Below are positions 45,640-54,036 of a stretch of DNA of 64,000 bases, piece after piece (position 1 is the first letter of the stretch; every line of letters begins with the position of its first letter). The notes under the pieces are model-generated. The model ran no database searches. It saw only the letters and a program-made list of their open reading frames with translations, and had not been told where the DNA came from. Source of the stretch: Corynebacterium sp. MSK297. Lineage in GTDB: Bacteria > Actinomycetota > Actinomycetes > Mycobacteriales > Mycobacteriaceae. The position numbers were made by a program, and so were the translations under genes. The DNA lies in NCBI RefSeq assembly GCF_030232885.1, contig NZ_JASPGD010000009.1, positions 21,836 through 85,835 of the forward strand. Reading direction: 5' to 3'.

Positions 45640-46560
45640 TTATGAGTCACCCTTTCCGGTTGCTCGTTCACCGGTGAGAACAACAGTCAGCGGTGTTGAT
45701 AACGACGCCACAGCCACGCGTTGTGCCGCACTGCTGGGCAGCGCAAGCATGACGGTGGCCCTGTTACCTGCAGAAGTGGCCTCCCGGGCGATGATGACAC
45801 GAGCTCCTTCGGCGATCACCGTGGAATCCTGGATAGGCATGGGGCTAACAGGCGGAACGGAGTTATGCTCTCCGAATTCTGTTGGCTTCGTTGCGGCAGG
45901 AGGTGCTGGAGCTGCATGGTCAGCACTGCTATTACGACGAACATCGACTGCATCCTTGCTGCCCTCGGAAATCACGGACACGGTATCTCCATGGTTAAGC
46001 AAGGGGATAACTTCCGGATCAGCTAAAGAAATTGGCACCATGTGTGCTGATTCTGCATTCTTTCCTTCTTCCCCCATGGCACCAGATTCTTGTTTGTCGC
46101 CTTCCTGATCGTCGGTGCTGCTCCCATAAACGAGCGTGGCTGTCAGTTCTGAACTGATAAAACGCGATCCAGTGACCACCTCGCCAGGCTCCGCAGCAGA
46201 TACCGCTACTGTGCCCATGACATCTTCCGTCGCACTGAAAGCACCGTCTGGTGTGAATTCGGTTGGCCGTTCACGCAACGCAACATCATTGATAGTAATC
46301 ATGGCGCCTGCTTCCACGTGCCGGACAAAAACTACTACCTCGGGGTCGCTGCTATGACTGCGCACAGCCAACACGGCGGCCACGCATACCAACATCCCGG
46401 CAAGGCTGCGCCGAAGCAATACCGAGCGCCGGTATCCCGGGGTGCGCAATTGGTGGAATAAGGCAGAAAGACCTGTATTGGCACCGCCTTTCTTGCTTGC
46501 GGTGGAATTAGTTGTGGCTTGCTGCGAATCGTGGCGCGTCGCTCGTAAGTGCTTTTTCAT
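45640..46560 (-). CDS. SAF-domain membrane protein (CpaB/FlgA-like), function unknown
   Basis: 306 residues. A basic N-terminus (1-50) including TPGYRRSVLLRRSLAG, one membrane helix (about 50-66), then a SAF domain (about 72-135: EVVVFVRHVEAGAMITINDVALRERPTE) like that of CpaB/RcpC. Acidic and Pro-rich linkers (150-245) follow, then a C-terminal region with EGARVIIAREATSAG and VMLALPSSAAQRVAVAS. SAF domains occur in pilus-assembly and sugar-acid proteins; in this family the role is unknown. It lies between mscL and the folate gene on the same strand. Confidence 0.75.
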   Translation of the reverse strand: MKKHLRATRHDSQQATTNSTASKKGGANTGLSALFHQLRTPGYRRSVLLRRSLAGMLVCVAAVLAVRSHSSDPEVVVFVRHVEAGAMITINDVALRERPTEFTPDGAFSATEDVMGTVAVSAAEPGEVVTGSRFISSELTATLVYGSSTDDQEGDKQESGAMGEEGKNAESAHMVPISLADPEVIPLLNHGDTVSVISEGSKDAVDVRRNSSADHAAPAPPAATKPTEFGEHNSVPPVSPMPIQDSTVIAEGARVIIAREATSAGNRATVMLALPSSAAQRVAVASLSTPLTVVLTGERATGKGDS

Positions 46561-46581
46561 ATCGCATTAGACCGCGTCCAA

Positions 46582-47328
46582 CTAGGAAAGGTTCCGGACA
46601 CCCATTTCTGTCATGATCTTATCCACGGCACAGTCACGATGATCGTGGGGAACAGAAGCACAGACTTCCGAGGCGAAAACCAGCCCGAGTAACTCTGGCA
46701 TGCAGCTGGCGGCAGATTCTGTGCGAGTAGAAACATGGGCGCGTGCTTCTGCAATCGCTTGATCATAAAAACCAGCGCCTTTCCCCAGACGATAACCGTC
46801 GCGAGCAATCGCGAGAGCAGGAACAACAACCAGGTCTAGCTGGGGTAAGCAGTCGGCACTTGCGATCCCAGGGCCCACTGGCTCTGAAACTGGTAACCGC
46901 GGATTCGGGATGTGCAGTGAATCTGGGCCAGCATAACGCGACCAATGAAGGCGAGCGTTTGGCAAGCAGATCGGTAGCCAGAGCTCGTCGACGTCGGTGT
47001 CTAAGGCTTGCAGGAGAAAACCTGCGCCTGGTTCGTCGGCAAGCGGTACGTAAGCCGCGATTCGTAGTGGCCGTCCCTCGCGCCGCAGCGATCGCACGTA
47101 CTGTGCTGTGTGTTCGGCCATCCGCGAATTTTTTGTGCGCCAACTATCCGCATCGTGGCAATCGCGTCGACGGGCCTTAGCGTGGTGAGAGCGCAGCGCA
47201 GCTTTCGCTTCTGAGAGTTTGCCCGCAGGGCAACTTTCATCGTCGGCGCCCGTAAAATGAGTATCCTCAGCGTTACCAGAAGGCCGAGGAAAGTGAGAAG
47301 AACTCATGGAAGACCGTGGAGAACTCAT
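46582..47328 (-). CDS. 5-formyltetrahydrofolate cyclo-ligase
   Basis: 248 residues; several ATGs exist (47328, 47307) and the N-terminal 40 residues are low-complexity, so the start is uncertain. Family features: SEAKAALRSHHAKARR (ATP/phosphate helix), RIAAYVPLADEPGAGFLLQAL, LWLPICLPNARLHW and the C-terminal DLVVVPALAIARDGYRLGKGAGFYDQ motif with the GKGAGFYD loop. It converts 5-formyl-THF to 5,10-methenyl-THF, linking to the folate/purine genes elsewhere in the window. It is divergent from galU. Confidence 0.88.
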   Translation of the reverse strand: MSSPRSSMSSSHFPRPSGNAEDTHFTGADDESCPAGKLSEAKAALRSHHAKARRRDCHDADSWRTKNSRMAEHTAQYVRSLRREGRPLRIAAYVPLADEPGAGFLLQALDTDVDELWLPICLPNARLHWSRYAGPDSLHIPNPRLPVSEPVGPGIASADCLPQLDLVVVPALAIARDGYRLGKGAGFYDQAIAEARAHVSTRTESAASCMPELLGLVFASEVCASVPHDHRDCAVDKIMTEMGVRNLS

Positions 47329-47483
47329 GAGTCCAGAATAGGGCTTTCGAAACGCAGACAGGTGGCGACAGCCATATTCTGGTTCGCACAGCCATCGTGG
47401 CAGTGCAAGCTGAGCACAATTACCGAACCTGTTACCGGAAAGCCGTGGCCAATTGGAATCGGCGACCAGGTATTGTTTTGAGC

Positions 47484-48452
47484 ATGTCTCTAGATTCTTC
47501 CGGACTCACACAGGCCTCCTCGCACCCAAACTCCGATGCGGTGCACACCGTCGTAGTCCCAGCAGCAGGCTTGGGAACGCGGTTTTTGCCAACGACGAAA
47601 ACTGTGCCGAAAGAACTCCTACCAGTCGTTGATACCCCAGGCATCGAGATGATCGCGGAAGAAGCAGCAGCCTGTGGGGCTGGGCGCTTGGCGGTTATCA
47701 CGGCGCCGAATAAGCAAGAAATCATGCGACATTTCGCTGATTTTCCGGAGCTGACTGACACGCTGTATACCCGAGGAAAAGAAGAACAGGCACGGAAGGT
47801 TCAGCGCGCCGGGCAACTGATTCACCCGGTGGCGGTGGAACAAGAACAACCGCTCGGGCTTGGTCATGCCGTCGGATTGGCAGCTGAGTTGTTAGATGAG
47901 CACGAAGATGCTTTTGCCGTTATGCTTCCCGACGACTTGGTGCTGCCGATGGGCGTGATGAAAGAAATGTGCCGTGTCCGCGCGCAGCTTGGAGGATCGG
48001 TGTTGTGTGCGTTTGAGGTTGCGCCAGAAGAAACCGTGAATTATGGCGTTTTTGATGTGGAACCGGCCGATGAGATTGCGGGCTTGCCTGCAGATCGGGT
48101 GCGCAAGGTCAAAGGCATGGTGGAAAAACCAGATGCCGGACAGGCACCTTCTACGCTTGTTGCCGCCGGACGTTACCTCTTGGATCGGGAGATTTTCTCC
48201 GCACTCGAGCGGATTACCCCTGGTAAGGGCGGTGAATTGCAACTTACCGACGCCATCGAGTTATTGATTCAAGAAGGTCACCCTGTGCATGTGGTTGTGC
48301 ATCAAGGAACACGCCATGATCTGGGCAATCCCGGTGGATTCATTCCAGCGAATGTAGATTTTGGCTTACAGCACGAGAAATATGGTCCAGAATTGTACCA
48401 GTCGGTAAAGAAAATTTTGGCGGAGTATGAAGCAGAACACGGGATTTCTTAA
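47484..48452 (+). CDS. galU: UTP-glucose-1-phosphate uridylyltransferase GalU
   Basis: 322 residues from ATG at 47484; a longer in-frame opening to 47397 has no conserved sequence and lies in the divergent promoter region. Nucleotide-binding motif PAAGLGTRFLPTTKTVPKEL (about 26-45), LGLGHAVGLA, VMLPDDLVLP and VEKPDAGQAPSTLVAAGRYLL are present. It makes UDP-glucose for trehalose, glycogen and envelope sugars. First gene of a galU-glp-rimJ-glpR block also found in M. tuberculosis (Rv0993-Rv0996). Confidence 0.95.
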   Translation: MSLDSSGLTQASSHPNSDAVHTVVVPAAGLGTRFLPTTKTVPKELLPVVDTPGIEMIAEEAAACGAGRLAVITAPNKQEIMRHFADFPELTDTLYTRGKEEQARKVQRAGQLIHPVAVEQEQPLGLGHAVGLAAELLDEHEDAFAVMLPDDLVLPMGVMKEMCRVRAQLGGSVLCAFEVAPEETVNYGVFDVEPADEIAGLPADRVRKVKGMVEKPDAGQAPSTLVAAGRYLLDREIFSALERITPGKGGELQLTDAIELLIQEGHPVHVVVHQGTRHDLGNPGGFIPANVDFGLQHEKYGPELYQSVKKILAEYEAEHGIS

Positions 48453-48486
48453 GTAAAGCGGGCGTGCCCAGGAAGGTAGATCATAG

Positions 48487-49803
48487 ATGCGTTCTGTTGA
48501 AGAGCAGCTTGCGCTGATTACTGATGCGGCCATGACCCCGGAGCCGGTGCGCATTGCGATTACCGACGCGCTGGGAATGATGTGTGCCGAGGAGGTGCAA
48601 GCAAGCCAGCCGCTGCCGGGGTTTCCGCAGGCAGCTATCGATGGTTATGCCGTTCGAGCTGTAGACATTGGGGGAGAGCGCGCTTTGCGCGCAGCCCCAT
48701 CCCGAGTGACAGCGGATGCAGGAGACGCAGCAGGCGACGCATCGCCATTACCGCCCACCCCACTAGCAGCAGACAAATCTCTTCCAGTAGTCGGCGAGGT
48801 CCCGGCCGGCTCGCGGCAACCGTTACGTCTCCAGCCGAAACAGGTTGTCCGGGTACACACAGGCGCACCCTTGCCGACGCTGTCCGATGCTGTGCTGCCA
48901 TTGGAATGGACGGACCGGGGCCGTAAACGTATGACTCCACACCGCGCGGTCCGTTCGGGAGATTTTGTGCGTCGCGTTGGTGATGACATTCAGCCTGGAG
49001 ACGTGGCTGTGGCTTCGGGCGCTATTTTGGGGCCAGCCCAAATTGGGTTGTTGGCGGCGGTAGGCCGGGAAAAAGTATTGGCCTACCCACGACCGCGCGT
49101 GTCGATTATTTCTTTTGGTCGCGAGCTGGTTGATGTGGACCGCGATCCTGGTCTGGGCCAGGTCTTCGATGTGAATTCGTATTCCCTGGCCGCGGCAGCG
49201 AAGGATGCAGGCGCGGATGTGCACCGGGTGGGCATCGCGGAAGGCGAACCGCGTCGTATTAAAGAGATGCTGGAATCGCAGATCATGCGGAGCGAGATTA
49301 TCGTGATCTCCGGTGCTGTTGGTGGTTCTGGTGCTCAGGTAATGCGGGAAGTTCTCGATGATCTCGGGGATATCGATACCAGCCGTGTGGCAATGCATCC
49401 TGGATCTGTACAAGGGTTTGGGTTGCTGGGTAAACAGCGCGTGCCAGTGTTTTTGTTGCCGTCGAACCCGGTGTCTTCGCTGGTGATTTTTGAGGTTTTC
49501 GTTCGTCCACTGATTCGTTTGTCCCTAGGCAAGGGCAGCGCACACCGCCGACTTGTACGAGCCCGGTCGATTAATCATTTGGCTTCTCGTCCTGGGCGGC
49601 AGGGCTATATTCGAGCGCGGCTGATGCGCGATGCACAAACCAGCGATTATTTGGTGGAGGGCTTAGGCGGAGCAACCGGGGCACCTGCACACTTGTTGGC
49701 GGGTTTGTCGCAGGCGAATGCCATGATTCGGATTCCAGAAGACGTCGATGAAGTACGTCCGGGGGATGTAGTAGAAGTAATGTTTTTGACGCAGCGGGCG
49801 TAG
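48487..49803 (+). CDS. glp: Gephyrin-like molybdotransferase homologue Glp (cell-division protein)
   Basis: 438 residues with the MoeA/gephyrin domain order: N-terminal SVEEQLALITDAA and QPLPGFPQAAIDGYAVRA, a low-complexity insertion (75-100), and a central Mog-like domain. Canonical MoeA motifs are changed: TGDEL-type is SFGREL (209-214), the VSVGD loop reads GAVGGSG (276-282) and LPGNPVS reads LPSNPVS (324-330). In C. glutamicum the product of the equivalent gene (Glp) binds FtsZ and the membrane receptor GlpR and helps septum formation. The partner GlpR is encoded two genes downstream. The motif changes fit loss of molybdotransferase activity, although this has not been tested here. Confidence 0.85.
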   Translation: MRSVEEQLALITDAAMTPEPVRIAITDALGMMCAEEVQASQPLPGFPQAAIDGYAVRAVDIGGERALRAAPSRVTADAGDAAGDASPLPPTPLAADKSLPVVGEVPAGSRQPLRLQPKQVVRVHTGAPLPTLSDAVLPLEWTDRGRKRMTPHRAVRSGDFVRRVGDDIQPGDVAVASGAILGPAQIGLLAAVGREKVLAYPRPRVSIISFGRELVDVDRDPGLGQVFDVNSYSLAAAAKDAGADVHRVGIAEGEPRRIKEMLESQIMRSEIIVISGAVGGSGAQVMREVLDDLGDIDTSRVAMHPGSVQGFGLLGKQRVPVFLLPSNPVSSLVIFEVFVRPLIRLSLGKGSAHRRLVRARSINHLASRPGRQGYIRARLMRDAQTSDYLVEGLGGATGAPAHLLAGLSQANAMIRIPEDVDEVRPGDVVEVMFLTQRA

Positions 49804-49828
49804 TGGGTGCACGAATTGCGGTTGATTC

Positions 49829-50521
49829 ATGCTTGATCCGTTTGGCTTAGCTGCTTGGCGCACGAAGAATCCAGCCTCTGGCCCAACTAATCCTGTACAC
49901 CCCGGATGGCCCGAGTCGACCCCGAACGTCACTACAGCGCATGGTGATCTGGTGCGACTACGTCCATTACGGCGCGGGGATGGCGAATTATGGTGCGAGA
50001 TGCGGCTTGTCGACGAATCCTGGCTGCGCCCAGTGGAACCGACCGCGCCGCACGGGTGGGAAGCGGCGCATACAAAAACCGCGTGGACGGAATACCTTCG
50101 GATATTGCACGCACAGTCACGCCGCGGGGAGGTTATCCCGTTGGTGGTTGAACTCAACGGTGCATTTTGCGGGCAGTTGACGCTCGGTGGCATCCAACAC
50201 GGTACGGCTGCTAGCTGTTGGATAGGTTATTGGGTCGCTTCATCGGTGATGGGGCGCTCGGTCGCGACAGCAGCGCTTGCGTTGGGCATTGACCACGCGT
50301 TCCAACGAGTCGGGGTGCACCGGATTACCGCGACGTATCTGCCGGATAATCCAGCGAGCAGGCAGGTCATTATCAACAATGGCTTTCGTGACGAGGGCCT
50401 GCTGCGAGGATATCTGCATATTGACGGCTCCTGGCGTGACCACCATCAATCGAGCCTGCTTTCCGACGATTTCGTGGAATCTGCGGTCGCGCGGTTACGC
50501 GCGCATGGACGCCTGCTGTGA
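49829..50521 (+). CDS. GNAT-family N-acetyltransferase, RimJ-type
   Basis: 230 residues. A ~45-residue N-terminal extension precedes a GNAT domain (about 45-215): DLVRLRPLRRGDGELWCEMR, LTLGGIQHGTAASCWIGYWV, and the acetyl-CoA site VATAALALGIDHAF followed by HRITATYLPDNPASRQVIINNGF. RimJ-like enzymes acetylate the N-terminus of ribosomal protein S5 or other proteins. It lies between glp and glpR (25-base gap to glp), as in M. tuberculosis Rv0995; its link to cell division is not known. Confidence 0.87.
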   Translation: MLDPFGLAAWRTKNPASGPTNPVHPGWPESTPNVTTAHGDLVRLRPLRRGDGELWCEMRLVDESWLRPVEPTAPHGWEAAHTKTAWTEYLRILHAQSRRGEVIPLVVELNGAFCGQLTLGGIQHGTAASCWIGYWVASSVMGRSVATAALALGIDHAFQRVGVHRITATYLPDNPASRQVIINNGFRDEGLLRGYLHIDGSWRDHHQSSLLSDDFVESAVARLRAHGRLL

Positions 50522-50636
50522 GTTTTCTGAGTTCTGTGAAGGTGCGGCGTGCCTGGCGAGTCGATCACATAGTTCCCAGTAGTCTAAAACGATAACTAGC
50601 GTCGGTGTGCTTATTTCGGAAGGTGGCAATTTCCTC

Positions 50637-52097
50637 ATGTCAACAACACTGATCATCGTTTTGATCATCGTCGTCTGGCTCGTTGTGCTTGCGCCGCTGA
50701 TCTTCCGTGGGCAAAAGCCGATTCGTCATTCTGGCGAGGGGTTTAATGACACGCGCGTGGTGTTTTCGGGCGGTAAAGACGTGCTGAAAACGCCAATGCG
50801 TCCAGGATCGGCGGCCGCTCGTCCTGTCTCGCACCTTGACCGAGAGGGGTCTGCTGACTACGAGCTGGTGGAAGCTGAGGAATACGAGATCGTTGATGAG
50901 CCGTGGAGCAAACGGGATGCGACGGAAGAATCCACCGGGATTGATGGTGACAACGAGACCGCTGCCGATGCTGAGGGTGCAGTAATCGAAGGCGAGCTTG
51001 TCGACTCCTCCGAGAGTGCTTACGATGCTGTTGACAATGACGAGACTGTTGCCGCAGGGTCTGCCGCAGCCCACGATGCTACTGAACAATCTGCCGAACG
51101 AACTGCTGATTACGGCGAGGCCGCAGTCGCGGCTAGCGCCCATGAGGCAGGAGATGAAACGAGTGCGCAGGGCGTTCATCCACGCGTGGTTATTTCTGAA
51201 CTGGCACCAGAAGAAATGTATAGCCATGATGAGACTTACACTTCTCCGGTGGATCTTTTGTACCCGGGCGTAACTGATGCCGACGCGGTGCTAACGAGAA
51301 GCGTTGCAGATAGTGCCGACAACAATGCTGACGATGACGCGGAATCCGGTGCCGAAAAAGCCATTGAGACCGCTGCGGCGAACGAGGTCGAGATAGCACC
51401 TGCCACGCAGTCGGGTGATCACGAGATGGTATTCGTTGATGATCGCGCACGTGGGGTCACTGCTGCAGCGGCACGCGCAGACCGTGAAGCGGAATTAACC
51501 TTGACAGAAGAAGAGCTTGCCTTCGCGGCGCGTCGTTCGCAGCGTGGTGGCTGGAACCCAGAAGCTGAACGCCGACTGCAAGCTCAACGCACCAAGCGTC
51601 GCCGCAACACGTTGCTGGTGCTAGCAGGATTGGTTGTGGTGTTGGTGGCCACTGCGATCCCAGTCGGCGGTTGGTTCTGGGCTCTGCCTGCCGGTGCTGG
51701 TCTGCTCACTTTGTTTTACCTACTCGCCCTACGCGGACAGGTACAGCAGGAACAAGAACTACGTGCCCGACGTATTCGCCAGCTGCGCCGTGCGCGCATG
51801 GGAGTGCGGAACCGAGAAGACGATGAGCACCGCCCATCCGTCAATCCCAACCTTCGTCGACCTGGCGCCACCGTGCTTGAGGTTGATGATGCCAGCCCAG
51901 ATTTCGATGAGCTGGCCACTGTGGATTACCAGCAATCGGAAAGCGAGTCAGCCGATTATGCCTCGCGCCCGTTGCGTCGTCAGCAATATGCTCGCCAGCA
52001 ATACGTTCGTCGCGGCCCGGCATTGCGCAGCGTAGCCGAAGACGGCTCGTTGACGGACGAGCACGTGGTGCGCGTCGGAGGCCGACGGGTAGTCTAG
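50637..52097 (+). CDS. glpR: GlpR, membrane receptor of the gephyrin-like division protein
   Basis: 486 residues from ATG at 50637, with AAGGTGG upstream; an in-frame start at 50607 is less likely. One N-terminal membrane helix (about 4-22: LIIVLIIVVWLVVLAPLIF) ends in RGQKPIRHSG. A long acidic Asp/Glu/Ala-rich cytoplasmic region (60-290) follows, then a basic stretch (RRSQRGGWNPEAERRLQAQ, RTKRRRNTLL), two C-terminal membrane helices (about 325-365), and a basic tail. This is the arrangement of corynebacterial GlpR, known in C. glutamicum to bind Glp and couple it to the membrane. The identification rests on gene order and topology. Confidence 0.84.
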   Translation: MSTTLIIVLIIVVWLVVLAPLIFRGQKPIRHSGEGFNDTRVVFSGGKDVLKTPMRPGSAAARPVSHLDREGSADYELVEAEEYEIVDEPWSKRDATEESTGIDGDNETAADAEGAVIEGELVDSSESAYDAVDNDETVAAGSAAAHDATEQSAERTADYGEAAVAASAHEAGDETSAQGVHPRVVISELAPEEMYSHDETYTSPVDLLYPGVTDADAVLTRSVADSADNNADDDAESGAEKAIETAAANEVEIAPATQSGDHEMVFVDDRARGVTAAAARADREAELTLTEEELAFAARRSQRGGWNPEAERRLQAQRTKRRRNTLLVLAGLVVVLVATAIPVGGWFWALPAGAGLLTLFYLLALRGQVQQEQELRARRIRQLRRARMGVRNREDDEHRPSVNPNLRRPGATVLEVDDASPDFDELATVDYQQSESESADYASRPLRRQQYARQQYVRRGPALRSVAEDGSLTDEHVVRVGGRRVV

Positions 52098-52177
52098 CGT
52101 CTAATTTTTAGCTTAGGCTGTGTGCGGCTTTCCGGTGTAGCCCAGTCTTTGCAGCCCGGTCTTTGCCGCTCTGTGGT

Positions 52178-52843
52178 TTAGTTTTGCGCCTGTGCAGATT
52201 CGACAGGGGTGCCCGGGGAAATATCGTATTTTAACAAGCCGATTGCCTCGAGCAGTGCAAACATAGTTGTGGGCCCTACGAAACTAAACCCTTTCCTTTT
52301 CAACGTTTTTGCCAGTGCCGCGGATTCTTCTGATTTCGTTGGCACGTCGTTGCTATGTCCGTAGCATTCTTTCTTTGCTGGGGCGAAGGAGCGCACCAAT
52401 TCTTCTAAGCCACCGGGAAAGTCCGGATCATCCCGTAAAGCCACGCAGGCTCGCGCATTGGTGATAACAGCGCGAATTTTACTCTCATTACGGATCATTC
52501 CCGGGTGCGTCAAGATATTCTCAACGTCCGCATCGGTAAATTCTGCAACACGGGCGGGATCAAAATCTGCGAATACCTCGCGTAACGTCGGGCGACGCCG
52601 CAAGATCAGTTCCCACGATAAACCAGCCTGAAAACTTTCCAAGCAGAGACGTTCAAAATATGCTTGTTCGCCGGTAATTGGCTGGCCCCACTCGGTGTCG
52701 TAATAGTCTCGCAGTAACTCATTGCTGCACGCCCACGCCGGCCGGGCGATGCCGTGCTCGTCGACAAGAAATCCATTGGTCAACAGCAACATTGCCGGTT
52801 GGTGTCCTGTGTTGTTTGGATTGGACTGTGTCTCAACGTGCAT
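52178..52843 (-). CDS. tag: DNA-3-methyladenine glycosylase I (TagI), lacking zinc-snap ligands
   Basis: 221 residues. The Tag core is clear: RDYYDTEWGQP (45-55), FERLCLESFQAGLSWELILRRR with Glu69, DADVENILTHPGMIRNESKIRAVI, and KRKGFSFVGPTT. E. coli Tag holds zinc with Cys4, His17, His175 and Cys179. Here the first Cys aligns (Cys39), the second His is Tyr48, and the C-terminus (ALLEAIGLLKYDISPG) has neither the His nor the Cys. It should still remove 3-methyladenine from DNA, but zinc binding looks lost. The ~25-residue N-terminal extension may be untranslated if a later ATG is used. Confidence 0.86.
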   Translation of the reverse strand: MHVETQSNPNNTGHQPAMLLLTNGFLVDEHGIARPAWACSNELLRDYYDTEWGQPITGEQAYFERLCLESFQAGLSWELILRRRPTLREVFADFDPARVAEFTDADVENILTHPGMIRNESKIRAVITNARACVALRDDPDFPGGLEELVRSFAPAKKECYGHSNDVPTKSEESAALAKTLKRKGFSFVGPTTMFALLEAIGLLKYDISPGTPVESAQAQN

Positions 52844-52928
52844 GTGTTTCCTCGCTTTCTCACTAAGTATTTAGACCACAGTAAAGGCGCGTTCGGTTCC
52901 CACCGATGTGCCGGGTAGTCTAGTGGGC

Positions 52929-53339
52929 ATGCACAATCCTGCCATTCGTGATGCCATGCTGCTTCTCGTACGCATCGTCGTCGGAATCATCTGCATCATT
53001 CGTGGGCTGGATCAACTCTTTTTCCGCGGTATGGACGACACCATCGGAGCATATTCCGCGGCAGCGGTACCGGCACCAGCGATTACGGGGTGGATCACGA
53101 TGCTGTTAGAAATTTTCTTGGGCGCCGCGCTCGTGGTGGGGATCTTGACGACGTTCGCAGCCGGTATTTTGTTTTTCTCCTCTGTAGCGTTGCAGTATTT
53201 TGTCGCAGACATCGAGTTTCTGGGGGAAAACCCCAGCTATGAATCCTTGTTGATGTTTGTGACGCTGCTGTTGGTGATCGTCGTTTTCGGCGCGGGCCGT
53301 GCCAGTGTGGATGGGGTGTTAACACGTGCCGAATCATGA
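52929..53339 (+). CDS. DoxX-family membrane protein
   Basis: 136 residues from ATG at 52929 (an earlier in-frame GTG/ATG at 52908 is possible). Four membrane helices; the N-terminus LLLVRIVVGIICIIRGLDQLFFRG is typical of DoxX, a family linked to thiosulfate/quinone oxidation and oxidative stress in some bacteria, but often of unknown role. It overlaps the next gene by 14 bases (53326-53339), so both are translationally coupled. Confidence 0.8.
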   Translation: MHNPAIRDAMLLLVRIVVGIICIIRGLDQLFFRGMDDTIGAYSAAAVPAPAITGWITMLLEIFLGAALVVGILTTFAAGILFFSSVALQYFVADIEFLGENPSYESLLMFVTLLLVIVVFGAGRASVDGVLTRAES

Positions 53340-54036
53340 TGAAATCCAAACCGCATTGTCCGCGCGCATCGACGGCGAGCCCACGGGAATTGCTGACGAG
53401 ATCTTAGATGCGCATCTTTCTGGCTGTGAGGAATGTCAACAATTCCAAAATCGGGCGCTTTCGCTGACCAAGAGTATGCATCAGGCCAGCGAAAATACTG
53501 GCGCTGACATGGCGCCGCCGCAACAGCTCACGGAAAATATCTTGGCTGGTGTAGAACCTGCGTGGCGTCGTTCCGCGCGCAGAGCAGAGCTGAATACCAT
53601 CATTGCCCGCCTCACCCTGTTGGTCTGCGGCATCGGGTTCGGCATCTGGGCGGTGGTGCAGGTGGTTGCTTCTGGCGGGCTGATCCCGCAGAGCTTGGAT
53701 GTCCACGGCGAAGCCGTATGGGATCCGAGCGCGGATCCACACTTGGCGACGGCCCTGATGGAAGGTGCGGCGCTGCGAGCCGGGGTGTCGTTGGGCTTAC
53801 TCACCGCGGCGTGGCGCCCATACTGGGCCGCTGGAGTGATGCCAGTGGTGGGGGCCATGGGAATGTTCTTGACTGGATTTACCATTCGCGATGTCGTTCT
53901 CGGGGTGGCTACTGGACAGCAGATTTTGTTGATCGGCATGTTGATCATTAGCGCACTGGCGACCGCCTGGTTATGGTTGCGCTACCGTTACGTACAGCAT
54001 CGTTACGTCCAACTGGGCAGCCACATCATAGAGTGA
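53326..54036 (+). CDS. Membrane protein with an anti-sigma-type zinc finger (zf-HC2), no sigma factor nearby
   Basis: 236 residues starting with GTG. The N-terminal ~45 residues carry an HxxxCxxC motif: His30, Cys34 and Cys37 in DAHLSGCEECQQF, the putative zinc site of ZAS anti-sigma factors. Residues 95-220 have about four membrane helices. An ECF sigma factor gene is not adjacent, so it may be an orphan or act on a distant sigma factor. It overlaps the doxX gene at its start, and its last 34 bases overlap the tail of pmt on the other strand. A small stress sensor is a reasonable guess. Confidence 0.66.
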   Translation: MPNHDEIQTALSARIDGEPTGIADEILDAHLSGCEECQQFQNRALSLTKSMHQASENTGADMAPPQQLTENILAGVEPAWRRSARRAELNTIIARLTLLVCGIGFGIWAVVQVVASGGLIPQSLDVHGEAVWDPSADPHLATALMEGAALRAGVSLGLLTAAWRPYWAAGVMPVVGAMGMFLTGFTIRDVVLGVATGQQILLIGMLIISALATAWLWLRYRYVQHRYVQLGSHIIE

